From NCBI RefSeq assembly GCF_018141105.1, contig NZ_CP054839.1:7009411-7073410 (forward strand): a stretch of DNA of 64,000 bases. Direction: 5' to 3'. The position numbers and the translations under genes were made by a program. Shown here piece after piece: positions 8,609 to 18,169 of the stretch. How positions within the stretch are numbered: the stretch's first letter is position 1; the number at the start of each line of letters is the position of its first letter. The DNA comes from Saccharopolyspora erythraea. Its GTDB lineage: Bacteria > Actinomycetota > Actinomycetes > Mycobacteriales > Pseudonocardiaceae. The notes beneath the pieces are model-generated. The model ran no database searches and was not told where the DNA came from. It worked only from the letters and a program-made list of their open reading frames with translations.

Positions 8609-9723
8609 GCCTGGCGCGTCAGGTGGTCGCGCTCAGCGATGTTGGGTGCCTTTCGGGCTGCTTCCGCATACAGCCGTGCCGCCGTCGTCAGGTCGCCGTC
8701 GCGCTCGTGCAGGTACGCCGCCACCGCCGTGTGGCGGGGCAGTGAGGCATCCAGCGCCGCGAGTTCCGCCAGCCCGGCGCGCGGTCCGTCGGCCTCGCCG
8801 ACGGCCACCGCGCGGTTGAGCCGGACGATCGGGCTTTCGGTCAGGCGCGCGAGCTCGTCGTACCACTCGACGATCTGCACCCAGTCGGTCTCCTCGGCGG
8901 TTGGCGCGTCGGCGTGGAGCGCCGCGATGGCGGCCTGGGCCTGGAACTCGCCCAGTCGGTCGCGGGCGAGGGCCGCCTGCAGGATCTCGACGCCCTCGGC
9001 GATCGACTCCGTGTCCCACAGGCCTCGGTCCTGCTCCGCGAGGGGCACGAGGCTCCCGTCGGGCGCGGTCCGGGCAGCGCGCCGGGCGTGGTGCAGCAGC
9101 ATCAGTGCAAGCAGCCCCGCCACCTCTGGGTGGTCGATCGCGGCCGCGAGCTGCCGGGTGAGCCGGATGGCCTCGGCCGCGAGGTCGACGTCGCCGGAGT
9201 AGCCCTCGTTGAAGACCAGGTAGAGGACGCGCAGCACGGTGGCGACGTCTCCGGGCTGGTCGAACCGGACGCCGGAGACGGTGCGCTTGGCCCGGCTGAT
9301 GCGCTGCGCCATGGTCGCCTCGGGCACCAGGTACGCCTGGGCGATCTGGCGGGTCGTCAGCCCGCCGACGGCGCGCAGCGTGAGCGCCACCGCGGACGAC
9401 GGCGTCAGCGACGGGTGGGCGCACAGGAAGTAGAGCTGGAGCGTGTCGTCCACCGAAGGCGCGGACCCTGGAGCCGGCTCCTCGTCGAGGAGGTCCTCAC
9501 GCCGGCGGCGGGCGGCGTCCGCCCGGGTCGCGTCGAGGAACCGGCGCCAGGCCACGGTGACCAGCCAGCCCTTCGGGTCCCGCGGCGGGTCGGAGGGCCA
9601 GCCGCGGACCGCCTCCACCAGCGCGTCCTGCACGGCGTCCTCGGCCGCCGCGAAGTCGGCTCCGCGGCGGACGAGGATCGCGAGCACGCTCGGCGTGAGG
9701 CTCCGGATCAGGGCCTCGTCCAT
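8584..9723 (-). CDS. ECF42-type RNA polymerase sigma factor
   Basis: 379 residues, much longer than a simple ECF sigma factor. The N-terminus has the sigma region 2 (FAAAEDAVQDALVEAVRGWP) and a region 4 helix-turn-helix near 130-160 (GGLTTRQIAQAYLVPEATMAQRISRAKRTV). The remaining 210 residues form a helical, TPR-like extension with the motifs VLYLVFNEGY, EAIRLTRQL and NRAVAV, which defines the ECF42 group. ECF42 factors lack an anti-sigma factor; their genes are typically next to genes for DGPF-motif (YCII-like) proteins, and here that gene lies 7 bases upstream in the same operon. The C-terminal extension is required for activity in the studied members. The stop codon lies inside a tandem repeat. 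Confidence 0.9.
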   Translation of the reverse strand: MDEALIRSLTPSVLAILVRRGADFAAAEDAVQDALVEAVRGWPSDPPRDPKGWLVTVAWRRFLDATRADAARRRREDLLDEEPAPGSAPSVDDTLQLYFLCAHPSLTPSSAVALTLRAVGGLTTRQIAQAYLVPEATMAQRISRAKRTVSGVRFDQPGDVATVLRVLYLVFNEGYSGDVDLAAEAIRLTRQLAAAIDHPEVAGLLALMLLHHARRAARTAPDGSLVPLAEQDRGLWDTESIAEGVEILQAALARDRLGEFQAQAAIAALHADAPTAEETDWVQIVEWYDELARLTESPIVRLNRAVAVGEADGPRAGLAELAALDASLPRHTAVAAYLHERDGDLTTAARLYAEAARKAPNIAERDHLTRQAARLNSRG

Positions 9724-9730
9724 CTGGAGC

Positions 9731-10138
9731 TCACTCCGTGATGGTGGGCGTCGCGGCCAGGAACGGGCGCACCTCCAGCCACTCGTGGATCGGCTTCCCG
9801 CCCGCCCCGGGGGCGGCCGACAGTTCCCCGGCCAGCTCGACGGCGCGCTCGTAGCTGTCGACGTCGATCACCATCCAGCCTGCGATGAGGTCCTTGGTCT
9901 CGGCGAACGGGCCATCGGTGACCGGCGGGCGACCCTCACCGTCGTACCGCACCCACGCCCCCTCGGGGGCGAGCGCCTGACCGTCGACGAACTCGCCGGT
10001 CCCCTCCAGCCGGTCCGCGAAGTCGCGCATGTACTGCACGTGCGCCGAGACCTCCTCCGGCGACCACTGGTCCATCGGCACGTCGTTGACCGAAGCCGGA
10101 GCGCCGCGGTAGTGCTTGAGAAGCAAGTACTTGGCCAT
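9731..10138 (-). CDS. YCII-related DGPF-domain protein
   Basis: 135 residues with the ferredoxin-like alpha/beta fold of the YCII family. The signature TDGPFAETKDLIAGW lies near residue 75, giving the family its DGPF name; the N-terminus KYLLLKHYRG is the first strand. Function of the family is unsettled, although members are thought to be small enzymes or ligand binders and are regular partners and targets of ECF42 sigma factors. It is the first gene of a two-gene operon with the sigma factor (7-base spacing). ATG has a GAGGAGA site upstream. Confidence 0.9.
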   Translation of the reverse strand: MAKYLLLKHYRGAPASVNDVPMDQWSPEEVSAHVQYMRDFADRLEGTGEFVDGQALAPEGAWVRYDGEGRPPVTDGPFAETKDLIAGWMVIDVDSYERAVELAGELSAAPGAGGKPIHEWLEVRPFLAATPTITE

Positions 10139-10280
10139 CGTGTGTCTCCTCGGTGCTGGTGCGACCCATTCTGGGCGCGTTCACCCCTGGGACGGAGCCG
10201 GACACGGGTTCTCGACATGGGTGGGCGGATTTCTTGGGGGCATTTTCGGGGGAGTTCGAGGGCCCGGGGTGGGCGGCTGG

Positions 10281-10507
10281 GGCTGGCGGGTCACTTTGAG
10301 AGCGGGGCGCGGGGTTTCGGGGGGACTCACCCTGACCTTGCGGGTCACCTTTGGGGGCGGGGGGCGCGGGAGTTTTCGACGCATCCTGCGGGGCTGGCGG
10401 GTCGCTTTGGGAGCGGGGGCGCGGGAGTTTTCGACGCATCCAGCCGGGCTGGCGGCTCACTTTCAGAGCGGGGGCGCGGGAGTTTTCGACGCACTCACCC
10501 TGGCCTT
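10281..10507. repeat. Four-copy 55-bp tandem repeat
   Basis: A unit of about 55 bases, GGCTGGCGG-GTCACTTTGAGAGCGGGGGCGCGGGAGTTTTCGACGCA plus a variable tail, is repeated four times. The core GCGCGGG occurs at 10307, 10364, 10419 and 10474, so the last three copies have an exact 55-base period. Copies 1 and 4 share the tail CTCACCCTG-CCTTGCGG, copies 2 and 3 the tail CATCC. It fills part of the 607-base spacer between two minus-strand genes and has no convincing open frame. Confidence 0.85.
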
Positions 10508-10528
10508 GCGGCTTGCGGTGGGTGGGTG

Positions 10529-10740
10529 GTTTCTGGGGCGCTCGCCGCCCCCAGACCCCCGGCAGGTCTCCGGGATGAGGGCGGTCTCATCCCATCGACC
10601 TCCACGAGGGCTATCAGACCGCGTCAAGGGGGCCGGTTTTCGAGGCATCCTGCGGTGGCGAGCGAGCGGGCCCCCTTGACCCGGTCTGATCGGGCTGGCG
10701 CCAGGTCGACGGGATGAGAACCACGGCACCGCCCGTGTGG
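10529..10740. repeat. Dispersed hairpin repeat, copy 1 (interrupted)
   Basis: The segments 10529-10579 and 10719-10740 together match 51841-51911 nearly base for base (TTTCTGGGGCGCTCGCCGCC, then CAGGTCTCCGGGA-GAG, then GGCACCGCCCGTGTGGG). The core is a hairpin CTGGGGCG / CGCCCCAG with a 5-base loop and one extra C in this copy. It ends 6 bases from the stop of the alpha-glucosidase gene, as the second copy ends near the stop of the CDF gene, suggesting a role at transcript 3' ends. Between the two segments lies an inserted inverted-repeat element. Confidence 0.75.
10571..10718. mobile_element. MITE-like inverted-repeat insertion with 9-bp flanking repeat
   Basis: Relative to the uninterrupted copy at 51.9 kb, about 139 bases are inserted here. 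The insertion is bounded by a 9-bp direct repeat CGGGATGAG (10571-10579 and 10710-10718). Its arms pair: CTCATCCCATCGACCT (10586-10601) with AGGTCGACGGGATGAG (10703-10718), 15 of 16; and ATCAGACCGCGTCAAGGGGGCC (from 10613) with its complement ending at 10690, one mismatch. No protein is encoded. This looks like a small non-autonomous element with a target duplication, although the right arm overlaps the direct repeat, so a recombination origin is also possible. Confidence 0.55.
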
Positions 10741-10745
10741 GTGTG

Positions 10746-12377
<1,632 letters not shown>

Positions 12378-12395
12378 GAGCTCCTCTTGTCCTCG

Positions 12396-13430
12396 CTACT
12401 CGTTCCCGCTGACGAGCCGCGTCGCGGCTCGCGGTCCTGCGGTGGAGCCGCGGACCAGCAGGTTCGTGGCCAGCTCCACGTGCGGCACCGCCGCCGGGTC
12501 CGCGACGGCCTCGATGGCCAGCCGCGCGGCGACGGCACCCATCTCCGAGACCGGCTGGGCCACGGTGCTCAGGTCCAGCAGCTCGGCCATGTCGTGATTG
12601 TCGAAGCCCAGCACCGACATCACCTCCGGAACCGCCAGCCCGCTGCGCTGGAGCACCCGCAGGACACCCATGGCCACGTCGTCGGACTCGGCGAAGATCG
12701 CGGTCGGCGGCTCGGCCCGCGACAGCAGCTCGCCCGCCGCGAGCGCTCCGCCGCGAGGCCCGGACTCCCCCACCAGCACCTGCGGTCGCACGCCCGCATC
12801 GGTCATGGCCTCGCGGTAGCCGTTGACCCGCTCGGCTGAGCTCCACGCGAAGCCCGTGCTGTCGGCCGACTGCACGAAGGCGATCGAGGTGTGCCCGAGG
12901 TTGAGCAGGTGCCGGGTGGCCGACCTGGCCGCGGCGGCGTTGTCGATGAAGACGCTGGCGCGCTCCGGTATCCGCTGGCTGACGAAGACGACGGGCACCC
13001 CGACCTCGTCGAGCACGGCGATCTCGCCCTCGTCGAGGTCCAGCGACAGCGCGATGACCGCGTCGACGTTGCGCCGCAACGGCAGCTCGCCCAGGTACTC
13101 CTCCACGCCCCGCATGTCGCCGACCTGGTAGACGAGCATGTCCAGGTCCGCCTGCCGCAACCGCGTGCCGATGCCCGCCAGCGCCACCCCGAAGAACCAC
13201 GGCTGCAGGAACGGCACCAGCACCGCGACCCGCCCGGTCGCGCCGGTCACCAGCCCCGACGCGTTGCGCGACACCACGTAGGAGAGCTCCGCGGCGGCTC
13301 GCTGCACCCGCTCCCGCACCTCCGGTGCGACGCCTGGGGCTCCGCGCAACGCCCGCGACACGGTGGACAGGGAGACTCCCGCCCGGTCGGCGACATCGCT
13401 CATCCGGGAGTGCGGACTGGCAGCGGCCAT
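12396..13430 (-). CDS. LacI-family transcriptional regulator
   Basis: 344 residues. An N-terminal LacI helix-turn-helix (MSDVADRAGVSLSTVSRALRGAPGV, hinge helix near residue 60) precedes a periplasmic-binding-protein-like sugar-sensing domain. The gene is divergent from the ABC importer genes and upstream of the alpha-glucosidase gene, so it most likely represses both transcripts and is released by a maltose-type sugar. A near-perfect palindrome just before its start (13438-13445) is a candidate binding site. Confidence 0.92.
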   Translation of the reverse strand: MAAASPHSRMSDVADRAGVSLSTVSRALRGAPGVAPEVRERVQRAAAELSYVVSRNASGLVTGATGRVAVLVPFLQPWFFGVALAGIGTRLRQADLDMLVYQVGDMRGVEEYLGELPLRRNVDAVIALSLDLDEGEIAVLDEVGVPVVFVSQRIPERASVFIDNAAAARSATRHLLNLGHTSIAFVQSADSTGFAWSSAERVNGYREAMTDAGVRPQVLVGESGPRGGALAAGELLSRAEPPTAIFAESDDVAMGVLRVLQRSGLAVPEVMSVLGFDNHDMAELLDLSTVAQPVSEMGAVAARLAIEAVADPAAVPHVELATNLLVRGSTAGPRAATRLVSGNE

Positions 13431-13435
13431 GCCTG

Positions 13436-13447
13436 AACGCTAGCGAT
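13436..13447. promoter_or_regulatory. Candidate LacI-type operator
   Basis: The sequence AACGCTAGCGAT contains the perfect palindrome CGCTAGCG with a central C-T-A-G, 7 bases upstream of the lacI-type start codon. A second candidate in the same divergent spacer is the inverted pair GTGCA (13547-13551) and TGCAC (13567-13571) around AAGCGTTTTCG, 23 bases before the importer gene. Assignment is by position and symmetry only. Confidence 0.4.
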
Positions 13448-13593
13448 GGGCACGTGGTTCTGGCAACGCTGCCATCCGACTTTCATAACGAAACAGCAGT
13501 TGGATCGGGCAGTTTTCGGTTCTCTGTTGACTCTTCGAGGGGTGTGGTGCAAGCGTTTTCGTCCACTGCACGGAGTCGTCGAGGAGGCCGCCC

Positions 13594-14913
13594 ATGCAGC
13601 TGTCACGCCGATCCCTGCTCGCCGGCGCGGCCGGCCTCGCGGTCGCCGGGTGCGGCCGGGCCGAGACCGACCCGCTTGCGGGCAAGAGCGCCGAACCGCC
13701 CACCCGTCCGGTCACCATCGAATGGCTCAGCCAGAAACTCAAGTCCAACGAGGGCTCGGACCTGCGCCAGGTGCTCGTGGACGCGTTCCGGGCCGCCCAC
13801 CCCAACATCACCGTTCGGATCGCCCAGGCGCCGCCGACCACCGACGTGCAGCGCGCGACCCTGACCACCCAGATCGCCAGCGGCGCACCCCGCCCCGACG
13901 TCTACCTCGGCGACTGCGTCTGGCCCGCCCAGTTCGCCCACAACTCGCTGGCCACACCGCTGGACACGCTGGTGGAACCCGGTTTCTGGGACGACTTCGC
14001 CGAACCGGTGGTGACGTCGCTGACCTACGAGGACCGGCGCTGGGCGTTCCCGATGTACCTGTCGGAGTCCTTCCTCTACTACCGGGCGGACCTGCTGGCC
14101 AAGCACGGCATCGCGGTGCCCCGCACGTGGGAGGAGCTCACCCGGGCGGCGCGCGCCCTGACCACCACCGGCGACGTCCGCTACGGCCTGAGCTGGCAGG
14201 CGGCCCCGTCGGAGACCCTGACCTGCAACGTGGCCGAGTTCGTGGCCGACGCGGGCGGCGAGCTGGTGGCACCGGACTACAGCCGCGCGACGCTGGACTC
14301 CGTGGCGGGCAGGCGGGCGCTCGGGTTCGTCGAGGAGCTGGTCGGCACCGGTGTCTCGCCCCGGTCGGTCGCGACGTTCAGCGAGCAGGAGTCGCTCACC
14401 ACCTTCACCGGCGGGCAGGCGGCGTTCCTGCGCAACTGGGCGTACGCGTGGGGAACCGCGCAGGACCCCTCCGACTCGCAGGTGAGCGGACGCATCGGCG
14501 CCACCTTCCGGCCGACGTTCGACGGCGCGACCCGCTCGCGGGTGTCCACAGTGGGCGGATGGCACAACTTCGTCAACCCGCACACCGAACAGCTCGGGGC
14601 CGCGGTCGCCTTCGCCAGGTGGATGTCCGGCGTGGACGCGCAGCTCATCCTCGGCATGCGCAGCACCCAGCTCCCGGCGTCGCTCACCGCGGTCAACGAC
14701 CCCCGCATCCGCCAGAGCGACAACCCGGTGCTGCGGATGGTCCCGGACGTCGACCTCGCGCCCCGGCCGACCCGCACGCCGTACTACCCGCAGGTCAGCG
14801 AGGCCGTCTACAGCAACATCAACCCTGTCGTCGCCGGTTCCTCCGACGCCGGGACCGTGCTGGCCAAGGTCTCGTCGGAGATCGACTCCGCGCTGAGCGG
14901 GGTGGTGCTGTGA
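13594..14913 (+). CDS. Sugar ABC transporter substrate-binding lipoprotein
   Basis: 439 residues, family 1 extracellular solute-binding protein (maltose/trehalose type). The N-terminus LSRRSLLAGAAGLAVAGCG combines a twin-arginine motif and a lipobox, so it should be exported folded and anchored as a lipoprotein. The DVYLGDCVWPAQFA and QAAFLRNWAYAWG segments are typical of sugar-binding proteins of this class. First gene of the importer operon, overlapping the first permease gene by four bases (GTGA). The operon has no ATPase gene, so it probably relies on a shared MsiK-like ATPase encoded elsewhere. Confidence 0.92.
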   Translation: MQLSRRSLLAGAAGLAVAGCGRAETDPLAGKSAEPPTRPVTIEWLSQKLKSNEGSDLRQVLVDAFRAAHPNITVRIAQAPPTTDVQRATLTTQIASGAPRPDVYLGDCVWPAQFAHNSLATPLDTLVEPGFWDDFAEPVVTSLTYEDRRWAFPMYLSESFLYYRADLLAKHGIAVPRTWEELTRAARALTTTGDVRYGLSWQAAPSETLTCNVAEFVADAGGELVAPDYSRATLDSVAGRRALGFVEELVGTGVSPRSVATFSEQESLTTFTGGQAAFLRNWAYAWGTAQDPSDSQVSGRIGATFRPTFDGATRSRVSTVGGWHNFVNPHTEQLGAAVAFARWMSGVDAQLILGMRSTQLPASLTAVNDPRIRQSDNPVLRMVPDVDLAPRPTRTPYYPQVSEAVYSNINPVVAGSSDAGTVLAKVSSEIDSALSGVVL

Positions 14914-15797
14914 ACGCCATGCGTGCCCGCCTGGGCTGGCTCTACACCGCACCCGCGCTGGCCGTGGTGCTGGCGGTGACGATCTTCCCGATCCTGTTCT
15001 CCGTCGTCCTCAGCTTCACCCGGGTCCGCGTCACCTACGGCGGGTTCCGGGTCGAGGAGCTGACGCTGGACAACTACGTCGCGCTGTTCCAGTCGTCGGA
15101 GTGGCACTACGCCGTGCTGTTCACGTTCTTCTACACGGTCGTCACGGTCGCCATCGAGCTGGTGCTCGGCGTGCTCGCCGCGCTGGTGCTGGAACGGCTC
15201 GGCGCGGCGCGGGGGTGGCTGCTCGCGCTGCTGCTCATCCCGTGGTCGATGATCACGGTGATCTCCGCGCAGCTCTGGGGTTTCATCTACAACTCCACCT
15301 ACGGGGTGGCGACCTGGCTGCTGGAGGCGCTGTTCGGCACGGCGCCGATCATCCTCGGCACCCCGGTCCCGGCGATCACCGGCATGATGGTCGCCGACAT
15401 CTGGAAGACCACGCCGTTCGTCACGATCATCGTGCTGGCCGGTCTGGTGATGCTCTCCCGCGAGGTCTACGAGTCCGCCGAGATCGACGGCGCGAACGCG
15501 TGGACGACGTTCTGGCGGGTCACCCTGCCGCAGCTGAAGTCCACGCTGGCCGTCGCGGTGCTGTTCCGCATCCTGCAGGCGTTCGGGGTGTTCGACCTGC
15601 CGTTCGTGCTCACCACCGGCGGGCCGGGGACCGCGACGCAGTCGCTGGCGATCCTCGGCTACAAGACCCTGTTCCAGGACCTGCACATCGGGCCGGGAGC
15701 GGCGATCGCCACCAGCACCGGGGTGCTGGTGATCGGCGGCTGCCTGCTGTTCCTCAAGGCGTTCCGCGCCCAGGTCGGCAAGGAGGACCTCGCATGA
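14910..15797 (+). CDS. Sugar ABC transporter permease (MalF type)
   Basis: 295 residues, six predicted helices. The cytoplasmic EAA loop that contacts the ATPase is visible near residue 190 (EVYESAEIDGANAWTTFWRVTLPQLKSTL). It starts at GTG 14910, overlapping the stop of the binding-protein gene, and its own stop overlaps the next ATG by four bases, so the three genes are translationally coupled. ATG at 14919 is an alternative start. Confidence 0.92.
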   Translation: MNAMRARLGWLYTAPALAVVLAVTIFPILFSVVLSFTRVRVTYGGFRVEELTLDNYVALFQSSEWHYAVLFTFFYTVVTVAIELVLGVLAALVLERLGAARGWLLALLLIPWSMITVISAQLWGFIYNSTYGVATWLLEALFGTAPIILGTPVPAITGMMVADIWKTTPFVTIIVLAGLVMLSREVYESAEIDGANAWTTFWRVTLPQLKSTLAVAVLFRILQAFGVFDLPFVLTTGGPGTATQSLAILGYKTLFQDLHIGPGAAIATSTGVLVIGGCLLFLKAFRAQVGKEDLA

Positions 15798-16633
15798 CGC
15801 GCAGAAGCGGCGCACGCCGCGTCTTCAACCTGGTCAACCTCGGCGCGCTGGTGCTCGTCGTGGCCACCGCCGCACCGCTGTACTGGATGGTGGTCAACTC
15901 GCTGAAGGGCGGCGCCGAGCTGGGCGCCACCCCACCGACGCCGTGGCCGTCGGACCCGACGGCGGACAACTACGTCCAGGCGTTCGCGGGCAACGGCTTC
16001 GGCGGCTACGTGGTCAACAGCCTCGTCGTCAGCGTCGTGTCGACCGTGGTCGTGGTGTCGCTGGCGACCTTCGCCGGCTACGCGCTGGCCCGGCTGCCCA
16101 TGCGCGGGCGGCGGCCGCTGATGATCGCGCTGCTGATGATCTCGGTGTTCCCCGCCATCGCCGTGGTCACGCCGCTGTACCTGGTGGAACGCCAGCTCGG
16201 GCTGCTCAACTCGCACCTCGGGCTGATCATCCCCTACGTCGCGTTCAACCTGCCCCTGGCGATCTGGATCATGCGCAACTACATGCTCGGCGTCCCCACC
16301 GCGCTGGAGGACGCCGCCACGGTCGACGGCGCGAGTCCCACCCGCACGGTGGTGCAGGTCGTCGTACCGGTGGTGCGGCCGGGCATCCTCACCGCGGCGA
16401 TCTTCACCTTCACCGCCACCTGGACGGAGTTCCTGATGGCGCTGACGTTCAACTCGCAGAACGACTACCGCACCATCCCGGTCGGCATCTCGCTGTTCGG
16501 AAGCTCTTTCGAGGTGCCGCACGGCACCATCTTCGCCGCGGCGGTCTCGGCGACCGCGCCGATCGCGATCCTGGTGCTGGTGTTCCGTCGATCCGTCGTC
16601 TCCGGCCTGGCCAGCGGCGCGGTGAAGGGCTGA
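15794..16633 (+). CDS. Sugar ABC transporter permease (MalG type)
   Basis: 279 residues with six predicted helices and an EAA loop near residue 180 (TALEDAATVDGASPTRTVVQVVVPVVRPGI). It forms the membrane channel with the preceding permease. It begins at the ATGA overlap with that gene and ends the importer operon; the Nudix gene follows 46 bases later and may be read through. Confidence 0.92.
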   Translation: MTRRSGARRVFNLVNLGALVLVVATAAPLYWMVVNSLKGGAELGATPPTPWPSDPTADNYVQAFAGNGFGGYVVNSLVVSVVSTVVVVSLATFAGYALARLPMRGRRPLMIALLMISVFPAIAVVTPLYLVERQLGLLNSHLGLIIPYVAFNLPLAIWIMRNYMLGVPTALEDAATVDGASPTRTVVQVVVPVVRPGILTAAIFTFTATWTEFLMALTFNSQNDYRTIPVGISLFGSSFEVPHGTIFAAAVSATAPIAILVLVFRRSVVSGLASGAVKG

Positions 16634-16679
16634 CGGAGGGACCGCGCCCTGTGCGGCGCCGCGATGGGCGGCAGGCAGG

Positions 16680-17249
16680 ATGGGCCCCATGCAGACCACG
16701 AACAGCCGCGAGGTGTACGCGAACGCCTGGATGACGGTGCGCGAGGACTCCGTGCGCCGCGGCGACGGCTCGGCCGGCATCTACGGCGTGATCGACAAGC
16801 CCGACTACTCGCTGGTCATCGCCGTCGACGGGGACCGGGTGCACCTCGTCGAGCAGTTCCGCTACCCGCTGGGCATGCGGCGTTGGGAGTTCCCGCAGGG
16901 GACCGCGCCGGACCGGGCCGAGCTCGACCCCACCGAGCTGGCCGCGCGCGAGCTGCGCGAGGAGACCGGCCTGCGGGCGGCCCAGCTGCTGGAGCTGGGC
17001 GTGCTCGACGTGGCGGCCGGGATGTCCAGCCAGCGCGGGCGGGTCTTCCTGGCCACCGGCATCAGCGAGGGCGAGCACGAGCGCGAACCGGAGGAGCAGG
17101 ACATGCACTCGGCGTGGTTCCCCCGCGCCGAGTTCGAGCGCATGATCACCAGCGGCGAGGTCACCGACGCCCAGTCGATCGCCGCCTACAGCCTCCTGCT
17201 GCTGCACGAGCGGGGCGTGGCCGCGCCCGCGCCCGCCCCGGGCGACTGA
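16680..17249 (+). CDS. Nudix hydrolase, ADP-sugar pyrophosphatase type
   Basis: 189 residues. The Nudix box is complete in its second half: REL-REETGL around residue 94, preceded by FPQGTAPDRAELDPTE. The N-terminal strand region with VHLVEQFRYPLGMRRWEFPQG is characteristic of the ADP-ribose/ADP-sugar pyrophosphatase group, so it probably cleaves a nucleoside diphosphate sugar or ADP-ribose. Start at 16680 or ATG 16689. It ends before a strong two-way terminator facing the ehu operon. Confidence 0.88.
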   Translation: MGPMQTTNSREVYANAWMTVREDSVRRGDGSAGIYGVIDKPDYSLVIAVDGDRVHLVEQFRYPLGMRRWEFPQGTAPDRAELDPTELAARELREETGLRAAQLLELGVLDVAAGMSSQRGRVFLATGISEGEHEREPEEQDMHSAWFPRAEFERMITSGEVTDAQSIAAYSLLLLHERGVAAPAPAPGD

Positions 17250-17256
17250 GCGGCAC

Positions 17257-17302
17257 CCCGTGAGTCTCTTGAGTCGTAATAGCGACTCGAAAGACTCACG
17301 GG
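17257..17302. terminator. Bidirectional terminator, 20-bp hairpin
   Basis: Arms 17257-17276 (CCCGTGAGTCTCTTGAGTCG) and 17283-17302 pair at 18 of 20 positions around a TAATAG loop. It lies between convergent genes (Nudix hydrolase and ehuA), 8 and 22 bases from their stops, so it can end both transcripts. This is one of the strongest hairpins in the window. Confidence 0.8.
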
Positions 17303-17323
17303 TGCGTGTCGGGCCCTGCCCGC

Positions 17324-18142
17324 TCAGGTCTCGTCGATGACCGAGCGCAGGAAGCTGCGGGTCCGCTCGTGCTCGGGCGCCTCGAACAGCTCCTCCGGCG
17401 GCTTGGCCTCGATGATCCGCCCGCCGTCGAACATCAGCACCTGGTCCGAGACGTCCTTGGCGAACTTCATCGCGTGCGTCACGCACAGCATGGTGATGTC
17501 GCTGGTGCGGGCGATGTCGCGGAGCACGTCGAGCACCCCGGCGGCCAGCTCGGGGTCGAGCGCGGAGGTGATCTCGTCCAGCAGCAGCACGTCGGGGTCC
17601 ATCGCCAGCGCCCGCGCGATGGCGACGCGCTGCTGCTGGCCGCCGGAGAGCTGCGAGGGGTAGGACTCGAGCTTGTCGCCCAGCCCGACCATGTCCAGCA
17701 GCTCCCGGGCTCTCCGCTCGGCCTCCTCCCTCGATCGGCCGAGCACGTGGATCGGCGCCTCGGTGACGTTGCGCAGCACCCGCATGTTCGGGAACAGGTT
17801 GTACTGCTGGAAGACCATCGTGATGCGGCCGCGGACGCGGCGGATGTGCGCCTCGGTCGCCGGTACGAGCCCGCCGTCGCGCTGCTCGTGGAACAGGTAC
17901 TCGCCGCCGACCGCGATCGTGCCGGAGTCCGGCCGGGTCAGCGTCATCAGCATCCGCAGGATCGTGGTCTTGCCCGAACCGCTGGGCCCGATCAGGGTCA
18001 CGCGCTGGCCCTCGCCGACCGAGAACGACAGGTCGTCGAGCACCACGTTGTCACCGAACCGCTTGCCGACCTCGTCGAACCGGATGAAGTCGGCCTGGCT
18101 CCCGGTCGTCTTCTGCTCTGGCGAGCTGGTCGATTGCGTCAT
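17324..18142 (-). CDS. ehuA: Ectoine/hydroxyectoine ABC transporter ATPase
   Basis: 272 residues, polar amino-acid type ABC ATPase. Walker A is GPSGSGKT near residue 54, the signature is LSGGQQQRVAIARAL near 165 and Walker B is LLLDEITSALD near 185. It is the last gene of a four-gene operon whose binding protein resembles EhuB, so the imported compounds are probably ectoine and hydroxyectoine, taken up as osmoprotectants or nutrients. The assignment as ehuA rests on the operon; in isolation it could serve another polar amino acid. Confidence 0.85.
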   Translation of the reverse strand: MTQSTSSPEQKTTGSQADFIRFDEVGKRFGDNVVLDDLSFSVGEGQRVTLIGPSGSGKTTILRMLMTLTRPDSGTIAVGGEYLFHEQRDGGLVPATEAHIRRVRGRITMVFQQYNLFPNMRVLRNVTEAPIHVLGRSREEAERRARELLDMVGLGDKLESYPSQLSGGQQQRVAIARALAMDPDVLLLDEITSALDPELAAGVLDVLRDIARTSDITMLCVTHAMKFAKDVSDQVLMFDGGRIIEAKPPEELFEAPEHERTRSFLRSVIDET

Positions 18143-18169
18143 GGTCTCCTCCCGGTCCCGGCGCGGTGC

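Noticed and set aside
10281-10507. Tandem repeat considered as a CRISPR array
   Set aside because: Units are contiguous without unique spacers, and no cas genes are in the window.
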